Assembly: GCA_018136815.1 (NCBI GenBank)
Contig: CM030941.1
Coordinates: 300,939 to 364,938 of the forward strand
DNA length: 64,000 bases
Origin: Isochrysis galbana
Taxonomy: Eukaryota > Haptophyta > Isochrysidales > Isochrysidaceae
Reading direction: 5' to 3'
The notes under the pieces are model-generated. The model saw only the letters and a list, made by a program, of their open reading frames with translations, had not been told where the DNA came from and made no database searches. Shown here piece after piece: positions 1-9,878 of the stretch (position 1 is its first letter; every line of letters starts with the position of its first letter). A program made the position numbers and the translations under genes.

Positions 1-471
1 TGGACGCCGGGAGCATTGCTGCAGCCCTCGCCTCTGTTGCTGCCAACAGCACGCCTCGACTCGCCTTTCAGCGCTCATCGGCCTCGCGGGCTTTTGGCGG
101 CGGGGACTCGCATACACGTGGGGCAAAGGTCGGTACGGGTACTTGCGCAGGCTATAGCTCTCGCCCTGACATTTGCGGGGTTAGCTTGCCCGGGATGCAC
201 TCCAGAGTCGGATCAATCAATGGTGGCACGTCGTTCGGAGCTGTGGTGGGGCGGTCAAATAAAAAAAAATCTTGAAAAACAGCCGCTACGTGTGCGGCGG
301 AGTTCCTTACTCCTTGCGGCGGAGAAGGTGCAACTGTTGCATTCATCCTATACATATAACATCTGAGCGTTACTAATAATAAAGTATCTGAGCGTTAGTA
401 CCACTACTGCCACTAGCCCGGAGGTCGCGTTTGCCTTCATTTGGTGCACCCCCGCGGGCGCGACCGCAAAA
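1..471. other. No gene seen; repeat-derived sequence
   Basis: No coding region with recognisable protein content. Around 365-418 it contains a stretch (GAGCGTTAGTACCACTACTG) that recurs nearly unchanged near 48896-48916, so the interval is at least partly dispersed-repeat sequence. Open frames here are short and look like chance frames in GC-rich DNA. Confidence 0.5.
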
Positions 472-790
472 GACCAAAAGCGTTCAATTATCCCCATCCC
501 TGCTAACACCTTTCGTTGTCACCTGGAGGTTACTTGACTCAACTTGACACTTCACATGTTGAAACCCACACGTGGGTCTGACTCCATTCCTTCGATTTGG
601 GGCAGGGTCGATATCTCGTTGAAATCACGATCCACGTCTCACACAAGCTCATTATATTTTTGACAGCATCGGATTGACCAACCTCAGTGTGACGTTAGCT
701 AGTGTATTGATGCGGTGTGACGTTAGCTAGTGGTGATTGAACGCTTCTCGCCTCAACGAAAGGGACGGGGATAATTGAACGCTTTTGGTC
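472..790. mobile_element. MITE-like element with ~29-bp terminal inverted repeats
   Basis: The left end (472-500) begins GACCAAAAGCGTTCAATTAT and continues CCCCATCCC. The reverse complement of the right end (762-790) reads the same apart from one base. The interior has no ORF and holds a short direct repeat (TGTGACGTTAGCTAGTG, twice, about 690-732). Short length, long TIRs and no coding capacity fit a miniature inverted-repeat transposable element. No clear target-site duplication was found. A second left end occurs at 49350-49420. Confidence 0.7.
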
Positions 791-946
791 GTCAACGTGA
801 CCTTCAAGCATGAGGGTCTCGCATCTTTTGTTAATTCTTACGCGAGACTGACAACACCCTATCCACCAATGTCCTTACATCTTTCTTGATATTATCATCT
901 GACAGAATCGAATTCAAATCATGTACATTTGCATTAAAGCTACCCC

Positions 947-1429
947 AGTTGCTCCGTCAGGTGTCAGGTCGTCAGGTCTCGGCGACCTTACACCTCATAT
1001 CAGGACCTAATATCAGGTCCTCATATCAGGTTACTAATGTTATAATATGGTAGTGTAATAATAGTAATGAGATCTAATGGCTAATGGTCTAATGGTGTTA
1101 TTTAGTTTTAGTACAGAGACCTCCTTCCTGCACTGCGTATCTGGTATCTGGGCGTCTGGGCTGCTAGTTTTTCTAGGGTGGTGATTATGAAAGGGGGGCC
1201 CGGGAGCTTTCCTCACCCTACCTACCTCCTTCTCCTTGTCCTGGGCGCCGCCTGTATATGTGATGTCGTCGTCGTGACTAGGCGATCTCCCGACTCTAGC
1301 CGGATAGTGCGAACTATTCTTTTTCCTTTGAAAGTTATACTTATAAATGGATGACCTAATATCAGGTATCAGGGGTGGTGGACCTTATATCATGATATCA
1401 GGACCTAATATTAGGCTGATGGAGCAACT
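947..1429. mobile_element. Second TIR element, rich in ATATCAGG words
   Basis: The termini are AGTTGCTCCGTCAG (947-960) and, on the other strand, AGTTGCTCCATCAG (1416-1429), a 14-bp TIR with one mismatch. Weaker pairing continues outward. Both subterminal zones carry repeated CAGGTC and ATATCAGGACC words, in inverted orientation relative to each other. No coding capacity. A related end lies near 21470 (TGCTCCGTCAGG followed by GGTCGTCAGG). It is probably a small non-autonomous DNA transposon; the superfamily cannot be told. Confidence 0.55.
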
Positions 1430-1447
1430 AGGACAGCTACACTCAGC

Positions 1448-1804
1448 TCACCGCATCGAGAGACGGCCTTCGGGGTCGATCTTGGCTGCCTCGAGGAGCT
1501 TACGCTGGTCCTCGTCGAGCGACTCAATCACATCCGGCGAGTTAACGGCCCCGACGCGGCGATATGTTCCAGCGTGAATTTTGAATCGAACCTGTAGCGA
1601 AGCTACAGGATGGAACGACGGAAGGTGTAGAGGTTTGGGGTCAGTGTTGACCACCGTAACCGCGATGGTGTGGTCGGAGTTCGACCTCTCTACTTGAGGA
1701 ATGACGAGAGGAGAGCTATCGATCGTTTCACGCGTAGGGAGTCGGTCCACGAGCATGGCGCAGTCTTCGTGTTCTCGAAGAGCTACGACGCACGCACGGA
1801 GCAC
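1448..1804 (-). pseudogene. Unidentified protein-coding relic
   Basis: A 118-residue open frame whose composition is unlike the Arg/Pro/Ala-rich chance frames nearby. It has balanced residues and a soluble-protein look (for example VVALREHEDCAMLVDRLPT, then a beta-like HTIAVTVVNTDPKPLHL, then SLDEDQRKLLEAAKID). It has no identifiable start context and sits just inside the TIR-element zone. I do not recognise the family. It may be an exon or part of a mobile-element protein. Confidence 0.3.
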
Positions 1805-2846
1805 GGTGGGCGCGGAAGTGCGGAAGGAGGCTTGTGGGAGGTGGTGGCAGGCGACTGGGGGTGGCTCAGGCGCGTGCTTGACTTGTATTGACTCGTTGAC
1901 TCGGGGTATAGACTCGGGAACTCGGGGGGACTCGCTTGGGAACTCGGGGGGACTCGCTTGGGAACACGGTGGGACTCGACGAAGTTGCTACAAAAATCAC
2001 TCACAAGAAACCAAAAACCAAAGTCCTTGGGCTCAGAAAACTAACGTAAACACTCCGGAATCATACGATAAACAAACCCCTCCCCGCGCGGCGAAGGCTG
2101 AAGTCGCGACCGCTCGTCATGCGCGAAGATATACGGAAAGAGAGCGCATAACTACGCCACCGAAGGGTTCGAACTATCGTTAAAGTGAAACTCGTCCGCT
2201 GAAGCCAACGCGGAGGGTCGAGGAGAGATCCAAACTCGCGCGGGGGGAGAAGGCGATGTGCGGAGAGACCTTCTAGCTAGACAAGCGACGAGCAAGGGGC
2301 GACGAAACAAGACGCGAGACGCGAGGCGCGTGCCATTCGTTCTTCCTTTCTTTCATCGAAACCGCGACGAAACTAACATTAAACGCCGGTGCCCCCTCCG
2401 CGAGGATCGCGAAGAAGAACGGACGAGATGGAGGCAATCATCGAAGGAACCGCGAGAGGAATCGAAGCGAGGGGGGGGGGAACAACGAACAACGACAGCC
2501 GGAGGAAACGAACCGCGCGCGGGGGAGAAGAGAACCTCGCGCGGGGGGGGGGATTAATATAACGGCCGGAGGCGACGGACGGCACGCCGAGGGAAAGAAC
2601 CTGCCGCGGGGGGGGCGAGGGACCGAGGGCACGGCGGGGCAGCGTGGGAGGGCGCGAGGCCGATCTCGGAGCGAGATCGCGTCCTTTCCCTCGCGGAGCG
2701 CGGAGAGACCCCCCACGAGATATCTTGGGACCGGAGAATGTTTTGGACGAATCTTCTTGCCGTCGGCCGAGGCGAGGCGGACGGAGAGAGAGAGAGAGAG
2801 AGAGTCTCGCAGAGCGACTGCAGAACGAGAAGTCGAAGTCATGCCG
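1805..2846. other. No gene seen; short tandem repeats and GA tract
   Basis: GC-rich sequence with a degenerate tandem repeat at about 1890-1985 (GGGACTCGCTTGGGAACTCG units of roughly 28 bp). A GAGA tract lies at 2777-2802. The open frames on both strands are arginine-rich in all phases and show no protein signature. Confidence 0.4.
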
Positions 2847-2849
2847 GTT

Positions 2850-3105
2850 TATTACCTTAAACGAGCCAACAATTATAGTAACAGCAAAAACAAAATTCGA
2901 ATCGCAAATTTCGAGACCAAAACCTGCAAACCTGGACTTGAGACCATGGGGAATCCGAATCTGTGTGTCTTGTGCGTCAGTGGCAACACGGGGAACTGTT
3001 CAATTGTAATTGTGAGCGCGTACCTTACACGAATATTCATGCCTACAGCCTTCAGATGGGCAGGAATACAACAGAAATGGGTGGAGACTAGCTGGGTATC
3101 ACAAT
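2850..3105 (-). repeat. tRNA-like dispersed repeat, copy 1
   Basis: Shares a conserved core with 21285-21460 and 22930-23105. Read on the minus strand, the core contains a Pol III B-box-like motif (GGTCTCAAGTCC) preceded by GATTCGGATTCC, followed by TTTTGGTCTCGAAATTTGCG and a T-rich end. This arrangement suggests a tRNA-derived SINE. The adjoining block 3003-3072 recurs almost unchanged, inverted, at 21924-21996. The A box is poorly preserved in this copy. Confidence 0.45.
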
Positions 3106-3316
3106 GCCCAGCTTATCCGGTTACTGGCCCTACCGGTGATGTCGCTGAGCGAGAGGTTCTGGCTATTAGTAAATGTACTGTAGCTCTTACTCTCTTACTT
3201 CTTACTTTGTTCGCCCCGGCGTCAAGGCATAAATGAACGGAGCTATGAGCTATTTTAGGAGTGGGCTTCCTCGCGCGCCCTGGAAAAAAAAAGTAGAGTA
3301 GTATTAAAGTAGTAGA

Positions 3317-3490
3317 ATGAGTGGGGAGAGAGAGAGGGAGAGAGAGAGAGGGAGAGGGAGAGAGAGAGTAGAGAGAGGGAGAAGAGAGAGAGGGAGAGAG
3401 AGAGTAGAGAGAGGGAGAAGAGAGAGAGTAGAGAGGGAGAGAGAGAGAGAGAAGAGAGAAGAGAGAGAAGAGAGAAGAGAGAGGAGAGAG

Positions 3491-3534
<44 letters not shown>

Positions 3535-3560
3535 AGAAGAGAGAAGAGAGCGGGGAGAGC
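3317..3560 (+). repeat. GA-dinucleotide microsatellite before the protease start
   Basis: About 240 bp of interrupted (GA)n on the coding strand, ending some 30 nt before the protease ATG at 3593. It produces long chance frames of Arg/Glu on this strand and Leu/Ser on the other, which are not genes. GA-rich sense tracts occupy the same place before the hydrolase (41251-41287), RecQ (54389-54518) and EF-hand (21026-21065, minus) starts. Confidence 0.8.
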
Positions 3561-3592
3561 AGAGTTCGAGAAAAAGGAGAGAGCTGCGCGCG

Positions 3593-5463
3593 ATGGGTTC
3601 GCTGCGCTTCCACGCGCTCTCGGCGCCCGCCCCGCTCCCATGGCGTGTGGAAGAGACCAACGCGTCGTCAGGCCGCCGTCTGTCTGTGGGAGGGCAACTC
3701 TCGGGTGCGCTGCACACCCTCGGCTACTTCTCCACCCAGGTCTGCCTCGGATCTCCTGGAAGGCCCTTCGATGTGATCATCGACAGTGGCTCCGGACTCT
3801 CTGCGGTGCCCTGCGCCGCCTGCACGAGCTGTGGGAAGCACATTTGCGGGCTGGAGGGACGGTTTGACCCGGCAACCTCGACTACTGCCTCCCCCGTCGG
3901 CTGCGCTGCGCGAGAGAGCACGCAGGCCGGCGTGAGGTGCGATCAGTGCCTCGGAGCCCAGTGCTCCTACTCAGTCCACTACACCGAGGGCTCCTCGATC
4001 CGTGGGCGGATCGTGCGCGACGTGGTGCACATGGAGCGGGTGGCTCGGGGCGGGGGCGGAGGGCGCCCGTCGACTCCGGTCGATGTCTCCGTCTTCTTCG
4101 GCTGTCAGACTCATGAGACGGGCATGTTCCAACGTCAGCGTGCTGACGGCATCCTTGGCTTGCAGGCTCGTGCAGGCAGCGGACGCGTCCCTTCCTGGCT
4201 CACTGCGCTCGCGCAGCAAACGCATTCCACGAACGCCTTTTCAATCTGCCTCTCAGACACGGGCGGGCTCTTCCTTCTGGGCGGCTCGCCGATCCGGCCG
4301 CTGGCTCCTCGACTGCAGTGGGTGCATGGTCGACGAGCCGCGCCTCCGGTCTCGATACCTTTAGATCCGCATGCCCGTGCACTCTTCTCCCTGCGTCTCA
4401 GACAAATACTGATCGAGGAACAAGCTGATTCCCCGAAGCTCCACATGCATAACATGTCGTCGGCGGAATCTCCTTCGCCTCCTGTCTTCGTGCCTCTCAG
4501 CGGGTTTCCTAGCTCATCACTTAATCCAACGATAGTCGACTCTGGAACAACCTTCTTGTACGCGTCGGCGCCTGTGCATCACGCACTTCTCGCGGCGCTA
4601 CGGCCTCATATGCCAAGTGTTGAGAAAGGGGCGAAGCTGTGCTCTTATTTCGAGTCTTCCGAGCAGCTCGCGAGGTTGATGCCGAGATTGCAGGTGGCCA
4701 CACCACCCACCATTCAAAGTATTGTGTCGAAATCGCTAGAAGCGCTCGAACCCTGCTCAACCTGCCGGCACCATTGCTTTTCTTCTGTGATGCCCGCACA
4801 GACCCCGTAGGGCACGGCTCGCTCAGCCCCTTGCTCCCTCTTGGTTATGGTCAGATTGTATTCGACGCGATTCCCGCCACTCCGCTCACATTGGAGCCAA
4901 GGCACTACATGGTCGAATTCCCTAAGGCTCCATCAACACTCTCATCTGACAAGGACGCCAGCAATGCCGTTAGGGATCAGACACGTTGGAGTCGCCCACG
5001 CCATCTTTGCGCGGCCATCTTCAACAATGGTCGCGGTGGCACTGTGTTCGGCGCGTCAATATTACGCCATCGAGAGGTCATTTTTGATCTCGATGCAAAT
5101 ACGATTTCCTTTGTTGATGCCGATTGCGACACCGCTAGGCCGGAGCAATCGATGCTTGACGGCGCCTACGCTTTCTCGGCGTGCGAGCGAGCAAACGTTG
5201 CTCAGAGCACTCCAAATGCTTGGAAGAGCATTCTCTCCAACGCGCGAGGCGTCGATTTACGGGACAGGCCCTCGGGAGCTATCCAGAACAATGTGAGCAA
5301 TGCACGAGTGCGCTCGCGTCTTGCATCACTTCTAGCTTTAGCACGCAGTAAGGAAGCTGTCACCAGCGGAATCTCATCGACTCATGGCAACCGCGGGTTC
5401 CCGCCGGGCACGAAACCGGTTGTCCGTAGCAAACACGATCCACCCCGTGACAAACTACCGTGA
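3593..5463 (+). CDS. Aspartyl protease, pepsin (A1) family
   Basis: Pepsin-fold endopeptidase of the secretory or vacuolar type seen in plants and algae. Exons are 3593-4693 and 4855-5463; the 161-nt GT-AG intron is phase 0 and its removal restores the family motif LTLEPRHYMV. The protein is about 569 residues. The first catalytic motif is IDSGSG (Asp64) and the second VDSGTT (Asp316). The tail has the family's NGRGGTVFGASILR and the FDLDANTISFVDADC strand. Cysteine-rich inserts (ACTSCGKHICG) follow the first catalytic loop. I chose ATG 3593 because the open frame upstream is GA microsatellite. No clear N-terminal signal peptide is visible, so a further 5' exon is possible. A poly(A) signal follows 65 nt after the stop. 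Confidence 0.9.
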
Positions 5464-5527
5464 GCAGCTAGAACTGGTCGCAACCCTTCCGACCGGCGAA
5501 GTTGAGGGGTAAAACTGCTTATATACC

Positions 5528-5533
5528 AATAAA
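5528..5533 (+). promoter_or_regulatory. Polyadenylation signal of the aspartyl protease gene
   Basis: AATAAA lies 65 nt after the protease stop and is followed within about 10 nt by a GTGTGTGTGTG element, the usual arrangement of poly(A) signal and GU-rich downstream element. Confidence 0.65.
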
Positions 5534-5624
5534 GACGGTGTGTGTGTGTAAAAATGGAACCTCAAGTTGCACCTTCTCATTCTCATGTCAAGTGGCAGAG
5601 TTTGACCAACTGAGTGTGACAGAC

Positions 5625-5674
5625 AACTGACGGGCCTCCCAGAGGGCAGTCAGTTAGTGGGAGGCCCGTCAGTT
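5625..5674. repeat. Perfect 16-bp inverted repeat (hairpin)
   Basis: AACTGACGGGCCTCCC at 5625-5640 is exactly complementary to GGGAGGCCCGTCAGTT at 5659-5674, leaving an 18-nt loop. It sits just beyond the poly(A) signal of the protease gene. It could be a fold-back repeat or a transcript-end structure. Confidence 0.75.
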
Positions 5675-6278
5675 AGTTGAAGCCCGGTGAGGAGCGGGAA
5701 GGGCACGAGGCGCATGGGCGCGATCACTATCATAGACTATCCACGGCATTGGCTTGCAAAAAAAAACTTTTAATATTCTCACCTCGCGCGCGGCTATGTA
5801 GCTGACTATCGTAGCCACGCCCACTTCCCTTCCTTTCCCTCACTTCCCGCCTTGCGGCATCTCCCCTCGTGCGCTCTACTTAGGGGCCCAGGTTGTGGGG
5901 GGGGTTGGGTAGGGTGGGGGTGCACCGGCCCCTAGTAGTCTGTTCTCGCCTTCCTCCTGTGCCCCTAGGTGGCCCGTTTCTCGTTGTGTTGATGTGAGTG
6001 ATTTGTTGTGGACGTGTCACCTTTCTCTCGCGGCGCCTGTCTCTTCTTTCTGGGGTTTCTTCGAGGCCCGGATGGGACAACAGGTACAAGGTCAACACGT
6101 TTTGGGGGCCTCTTCCTATTAAGAGGACATGTTAATAACAGGTCGCAATAAGTCCGTAACAGGTCAAAATAAAACTCATTTTAGTAATATTATAGATCTC
6201 TATCAGTATGATTTATAATATGAATACGATTGGTTTCTGACTTCTGAGCTTAGTTACTAGGGAGAGGAAGGGATCTGA
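5675..6278. other. No gene seen
   Basis: No recognisable coding sequence. It contains an A8 run near 5760 and an AT-richer block at 6110-6240 with words (AACAGGTCAAAATAAAACTC) similar to 22929-22950, suggesting repeat remnants. Confidence 0.4.
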
Positions 6279-6290
6279 GATGATCTGGGC

Positions 6291-7037
6291 GTGGCTACAG
6301 TAGCGGTACCTATAGCCGCCGCCAACGACCCCGTTCGCCTTTTGGCCGAAGCCCGAGCCAAGGCCAGCGGTTCCGCGGTAGTCTTGCCCCGTCACGTCGC
6401 GGAGGCCGCCCTCGAAATACGCATGCCTAGGCCGCTACGCGGTACTTATGCGTCCCCGGCCGCCGTCATCCCCCGGCATTTCGACGCCCTGTGCTCTCAA
6501 CTCTCCTCCCTAGCTGACCAAGCTCGCTCCGAGGCGGCGGCGGGTCGCCCGCCCCCGAAAGTCCTGGTCCTGGGCGAAATCAGCGGCGTTGTCGCGACCA
6601 TGTTCTACTTAGGGGGCGCTAGCGTCGCCACCTGTGACCTCCGCCCTTCGGACATCGACTACATCCCCCACTTCAGAGGCGACGCTCGCCACATCCAAGA
6701 TTTAGGTTGGGACCTGGTAGTGGCCCACCCACCCTGTACCTACCTGTCCGCGGTCAGCCGCCAATGGTTCGACAAGGAACCCATGAGGCGGCTCGCTCTC
6801 GAATCGGCGGCGCGAGTGTTCGTCTCGATGGCCCTCTCCAAGGCTCCCTTCGTTGCGGTGGAAAACCCTCGGATGCACTCCGAGGCTTCCGCTTTAGTCG
6901 GGGAGCTGGTTCCCCCCGTTTGGTTTAGTTTGGGTGTCTCTGTGGACCGGCAACTTTTTTTGAGTCCACGCGTTGTAGTACCTCGTGTCTACCTTGGACC
7001 GAAGAAGCTCTCATTCTCAGTCTCTATCTACCACTAG
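6291..7037 (+). pseudogene. Fragment of a DNA cytosine methyltransferase-like protein
   Basis: An open frame of about 248 codons resembling the phage/virus-type DNA cytosine methyltransferase group. It has a Rossmann-like opening strand (KVLVLGEISGVVATMF), an acidic loop (ATCDLRPSD), the catalytic-type motif IV segment HPPCTYLSAVSRQWF, and a motif VI-like VAVENPRM. The C-terminal part expected after this is replaced by unrelated sequence, and the first ATG in frame (6423) lies well inside, so it looks like a partial copy. It may once have belonged to a mobile or viral element; the adjacent LINE fragment fits a graveyard setting. The substrate and the present function are unknown. Confidence 0.6.
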
Positions 7038-7254
7038 CTCGCTAGCTAGCCTCGTCCCTACCCTCCGACGCCACGCGTTGCGAGCCTCCGAACCTCCGTC
7101 TACCTCTTCGCTCGTAGCATTCGATGGCAGACACTGTCAGACCCGACTTCTACTATGACCTTTCAGACATCTTCCCGCAAGCAACAACCAACGACTCTTC
7201 CACGGCCGCGTCAGCTGCCGGCTCGATCGAACGGCCCTCTGCCTACGAGCCAGT
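7038..7254. other. No gene seen
   Basis: A short plus-strand frame (7124-7315, beginning MADTVRPDFYYDLSDIF) looks compositionally protein-like but overlaps the antisense LINE fragment and matches nothing I know. Confidence 0.3.
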
Positions 7255-7700
7255 AGTCATCGCGTGTTCGACAATAGAAGTCTGTGATGATGTATCTCCA
7301 GGCGAGCAAGTATAGTGTAGTCAGTGCTTTAGGGCAAGAGCAAGAGCCTTCGGGGTGCAGGAAGAGTCTATCGATGATCGATTGGTCTCTCGTCGTGTCG
7401 GTTTGTTTAGGGTGCCCTGCTAGCGCGTCGAGCGTGCCAAAAATGTTCGATAGACGCGGGCACTCCCCCAGATGGGTGGAGGACTCGTCCGTTTCCTTGC
7501 AGAAACGGCACGTCCTGTCTCGGTCCGCGAATCTGTTGGCCGTGGCTATGCGCCTGTGCGTGATGTGCTTAAAGTGGAGGTACATATCTCTCGCTGTAAG
7601 CATTGGTGAGGTGTATATCTCGGCGAGGTGCGCCCAGACGTTGTCTGGTAGCTGCCGGGCGATTCGGTGTGAGACTGCATCGCCGCTTTGCCGCCTGCAC
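7255..7700 (-). mobile_element. 3' fragment of a LINE (zinc-knuckle end of the RT protein)
   Basis: The minus strand encodes a segment matching the C-terminal part of the intact LINE frame at 32745-33120. Both have YLHFKHI.HRRIATANRFAD, then a Cys-Cys-His-Cys zinc motif (here CRFCKETDESSTHLGEC) and AWRYI.TDFY. It is clearly a different subfamily. Only the 3' coding end is present, as expected of 5'-truncated LINE insertion. Confidence 0.85.
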
Positions 7701-8486
7701 CTCGCCTTCATTACAGCTTTGGTCGGGCGTGCTGGGCCGAGGAGCGAGGGGCGGGGCTGCTCTCCCTGCCGCGCTTGCGACGCGCGGCGCGCTCGGCGCT
7801 CGGTCCCCCATTGCAGGTGCCATGCTAGGGTGGCTCCACCACCTTGAGGCGCGCCATAAGCCTCGCGCTGGCGATCTCGCGCGCCCAAGTTCGCCAGCGG
7901 TAAGCGGGGCATAAGTGCTCGGTTGTGGGTTTTGGAACGGAGCGGTAGTACTTTTGCTTTCACAACCCACAACCGACGCTATGAGGCGGGGCATAAGCGG
8001 TAAGCGTTGGTGACCGGCCCCGAAGGGGGCTGGTGCCCGATGTGGAGGGCACGGGGCGCCTTCCCATTGACGCTATTATAACAATAGGTTGTTTAGGATG
8101 TGTCGATATGGTGAATCTCATTACATGGTGCATCATGCACTTCTCATCATATTCGCCATCACCTGACCACCCACCACCTCTGGCACGTAGCCCAGAAAAT
8201 CGAACGACGCGCATGGGTCAACACACATCATCAAGCAGTGGAAAACGGGCACTGGTAGAAGCAGCGCCTTTCCGGTCTGAAGGGGGAGGGAAGGCTCCCG
8301 AAAACTCAGAGGATGACGGACGGACGCTAGAGGTTGGCTGCCCTAGACAACCCCTTTGATAAACCAGCTCAAATACGTGGTGTACACGCGTGCGGTCTCG
8401 ACGTACGCAGCCCCATCATCGCACGCAGCTGGAGATGGGCGAGCCGAGAATGCATCGCGCGCACATGATGCTGCGCGCGCTCCGCC
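7701..8486. other. No gene seen; 3' flank of WDR53
   Basis: No supported coding sequence. The long minus-strand frame that includes the LINE segment runs on into this region as low-complexity Arg/Ala/Pro sequence. An AT-richer patch with direct and inverted CAACCCACAACCGA-like words lies at about 7918-7980. Confidence 0.35.
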
Positions 8487-9605
8487 TCACAACAGGTCCA
8501 TGCGATCTAACTCGTCAGCGAGTGGGTCGTATCGGAACAGCGCAAGCCGGTCGCTGGTGCCCGCCACGCACACAATGTCGCCACTCAGCGCGATTGCGTT
8601 CGGCTTGTCCTCGAGCCTTACACGGCCCACGCCGTCGATGACGATCCCACCCGAGATGCCGTCGTCCGCCGCCACGCTTCGAACGCGCCACACGCGCAGC
8701 TCCGAGTCATCGCCCGCGGAGAGGAGCGGCAGCGCGGCGCTTGCGTCACAAGCGGGGAGCGTGTGGGTTAGCGACGGCGCAAAGAGCACTTGGGACGCTG
8801 CGGCGCGATGCGCGTCCTCCACCGCCGCCAGCAGCTCTCCCTCGTCCGAACCCCGTATCTCGACGGAGCCGTCTCCGAGCGCCGCGGCGAAGCAGGAGCC
8901 GCCGGGCGCGTATGCCAGCGAGTGGACGTGCCGCGGGTTGACGAGCTGCGCTGGCGGCCCCTCGGCGGCCGGCGGCGCCAGATCCCAGGCGCGCAGCACG
9001 CTCCCCGACGAGCCATCCCACCGGACAATGCACGAGTCCATCCCGCCTGAGAGCAGCTCGAGCCGCGCTCCTGGGCGGAATTGCGCGCACGCGCAGATGC
9101 TGCCGTGTGCGACGTCGAGCTCCGGAAGTGCATCACCGTCAAGGTCGACGACCCGCAGCTCGCCCGAGTCATCGCCGATGGCGACGGCTTGCCCCCTCTC
9201 GTCCATCGCGAGGCAGCTCACCTCCTCGGCCGCCTTGCCCAGACTGGGCACAGCCGGCACGCGCAGCACCATCCCCGGCGCACGCAGGTCATAGCCGAAG
9301 ACCAGCCTTCCCGCGGCGGCGAGCACAAAGTTGTGGGAGGCGGCGCGACCAATACAGAGCGCATTGACCGGCTTTCCTCGCGGCGCCATCATCGCACGCA
9401 CGCTGCGGCCTACGGCAAGGTCCCAGAGCCGGATGGTGCCGTCCTGCCCTCCCGAGCAGAAGAAGGGGGAGCCTCCGCTGGCTGTTGTGGGCTCCTCTAT
9501 CGAGGAGGGAGAGGAAGAGAGGGAAGGGTAGGGAGAGAGAGGCGAGAGGCACAGCACGCCTGGCACTCTGTGGCCGCAGAGCTCTCCCACTCTCTCCCAT
9601 GGCAT
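8487..9605 (-). CDS. WDR53: WD40-repeat protein, WDR53 orthologue
   Basis: A 372-residue intronless beta-propeller protein, close to the usual WDR53 length (about 358). Repeats are visible as CSGGQDGTIRLWDL (near 60), AIGDDSGELRVVDLDG, LLSGGMDSCIVRWDG, AAALGDGSVEIRG and LLSAGDDSELRVWRV. Diagnostic WDR53 spacing is kept: a CL-DDSG-DL repeat, then HGSICACAQFRP, then QLVNPRHVHSLAY, and a final blade ending LALFRYDPL. WD40 propellers are protein-interaction scaffolds; vertebrate WDR53 is a presumed DDB1-CUL4 substrate receptor, which cannot be confirmed here. The start at 9605 gives the first blade (LCGHRVPGVLCLS). A low-complexity insert (PLSPYPSLSSSPSS) splits blade one. It is divergent from the methyltransferase gene. 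Confidence 0.85.
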   Translation of the reverse strand: MPWERVGELCGHRVPGVLCLSPLSPYPSLSSSPSSIEEPTTASGGSPFFCSGGQDGTIRLWDLAVGRSVRAMMAPRGKPVNALCIGRAASHNFVLAAAGRLVFGYDLRAPGMVLRVPAVPSLGKAAEEVSCLAMDERGQAVAIGDDSGELRVVDLDGDALPELDVAHGSICACAQFRPGARLELLSGGMDSCIVRWDGSSGSVLRAWDLAPPAAEGPPAQLVNPRHVHSLAYAPGGSCFAAALGDGSVEIRGSDEGELLAAVEDAHRAAASQVLFAPSLTHTLPACDASAALPLLSAGDDSELRVWRVRSVAADDGISGGIVIDGVGRVRLEDKPNAIALSGDIVCVAGTSDRLALFRYDPLADELDRMDLL

Positions 9606-9878
9606 GGGGAGAGGGGAGAGGGACCACCCCCTTAACCCCCCTTCTCGCCTCGAGGCGGGGAAGGAGAGGAAGAGGCAGAGCGCGAGGGCGGGGACGACCC
9701 CCTTTCCCGCCAGCGTAGAAAGGTTAAAGTTTTATTCAGTTTTAAAGTATTTAGAAAGGTGAAAGTTTTTAAAGTGAGTGAGCTCTTCGTCCGCGTGCTT
9801 AGTAGTTAGAAAGTGCTTAGAACTTAGAAAGAGGACTCCGACAGATCCTCTTCCTTGAGCGACGACGGCGTCTCACCG
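9606..9878. promoter_or_regulatory. Shared divergent promoter of WDR53 and the METTL24-like gene
   Basis: 273 bp separate two divergently transcribed start codons. The interval changes from GA/GC-rich near WDR53 to an AT-rich patch at 9720-9775 (for example AAAGTTTTATTCAGTTTTAA), which stands out from the GC-rich surroundings. Repeated TTAGAAAG words occur in the methyltransferase half. No canonical TATA position can be assigned with confidence. Confidence 0.5.

Noticed and set aside
2160-2185. tRNA T-arm-like GGGTTCGAAC
   Set aside because: No acceptor stem, D arm or A box can be placed upstream at proper spacing.
3317-3592. Arg/Glu repeat N-terminal extension of the aspartyl protease
   Set aside because: The extension is the microsatellite read in frame; the first sensible start after it is ATG 3593.
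3113-3717. Long Ser/Leu-rich antisense frames (up to 166 codons)
   Set aside because: They are translations of the GA/CT microsatellite in all three phases and have no protein features.
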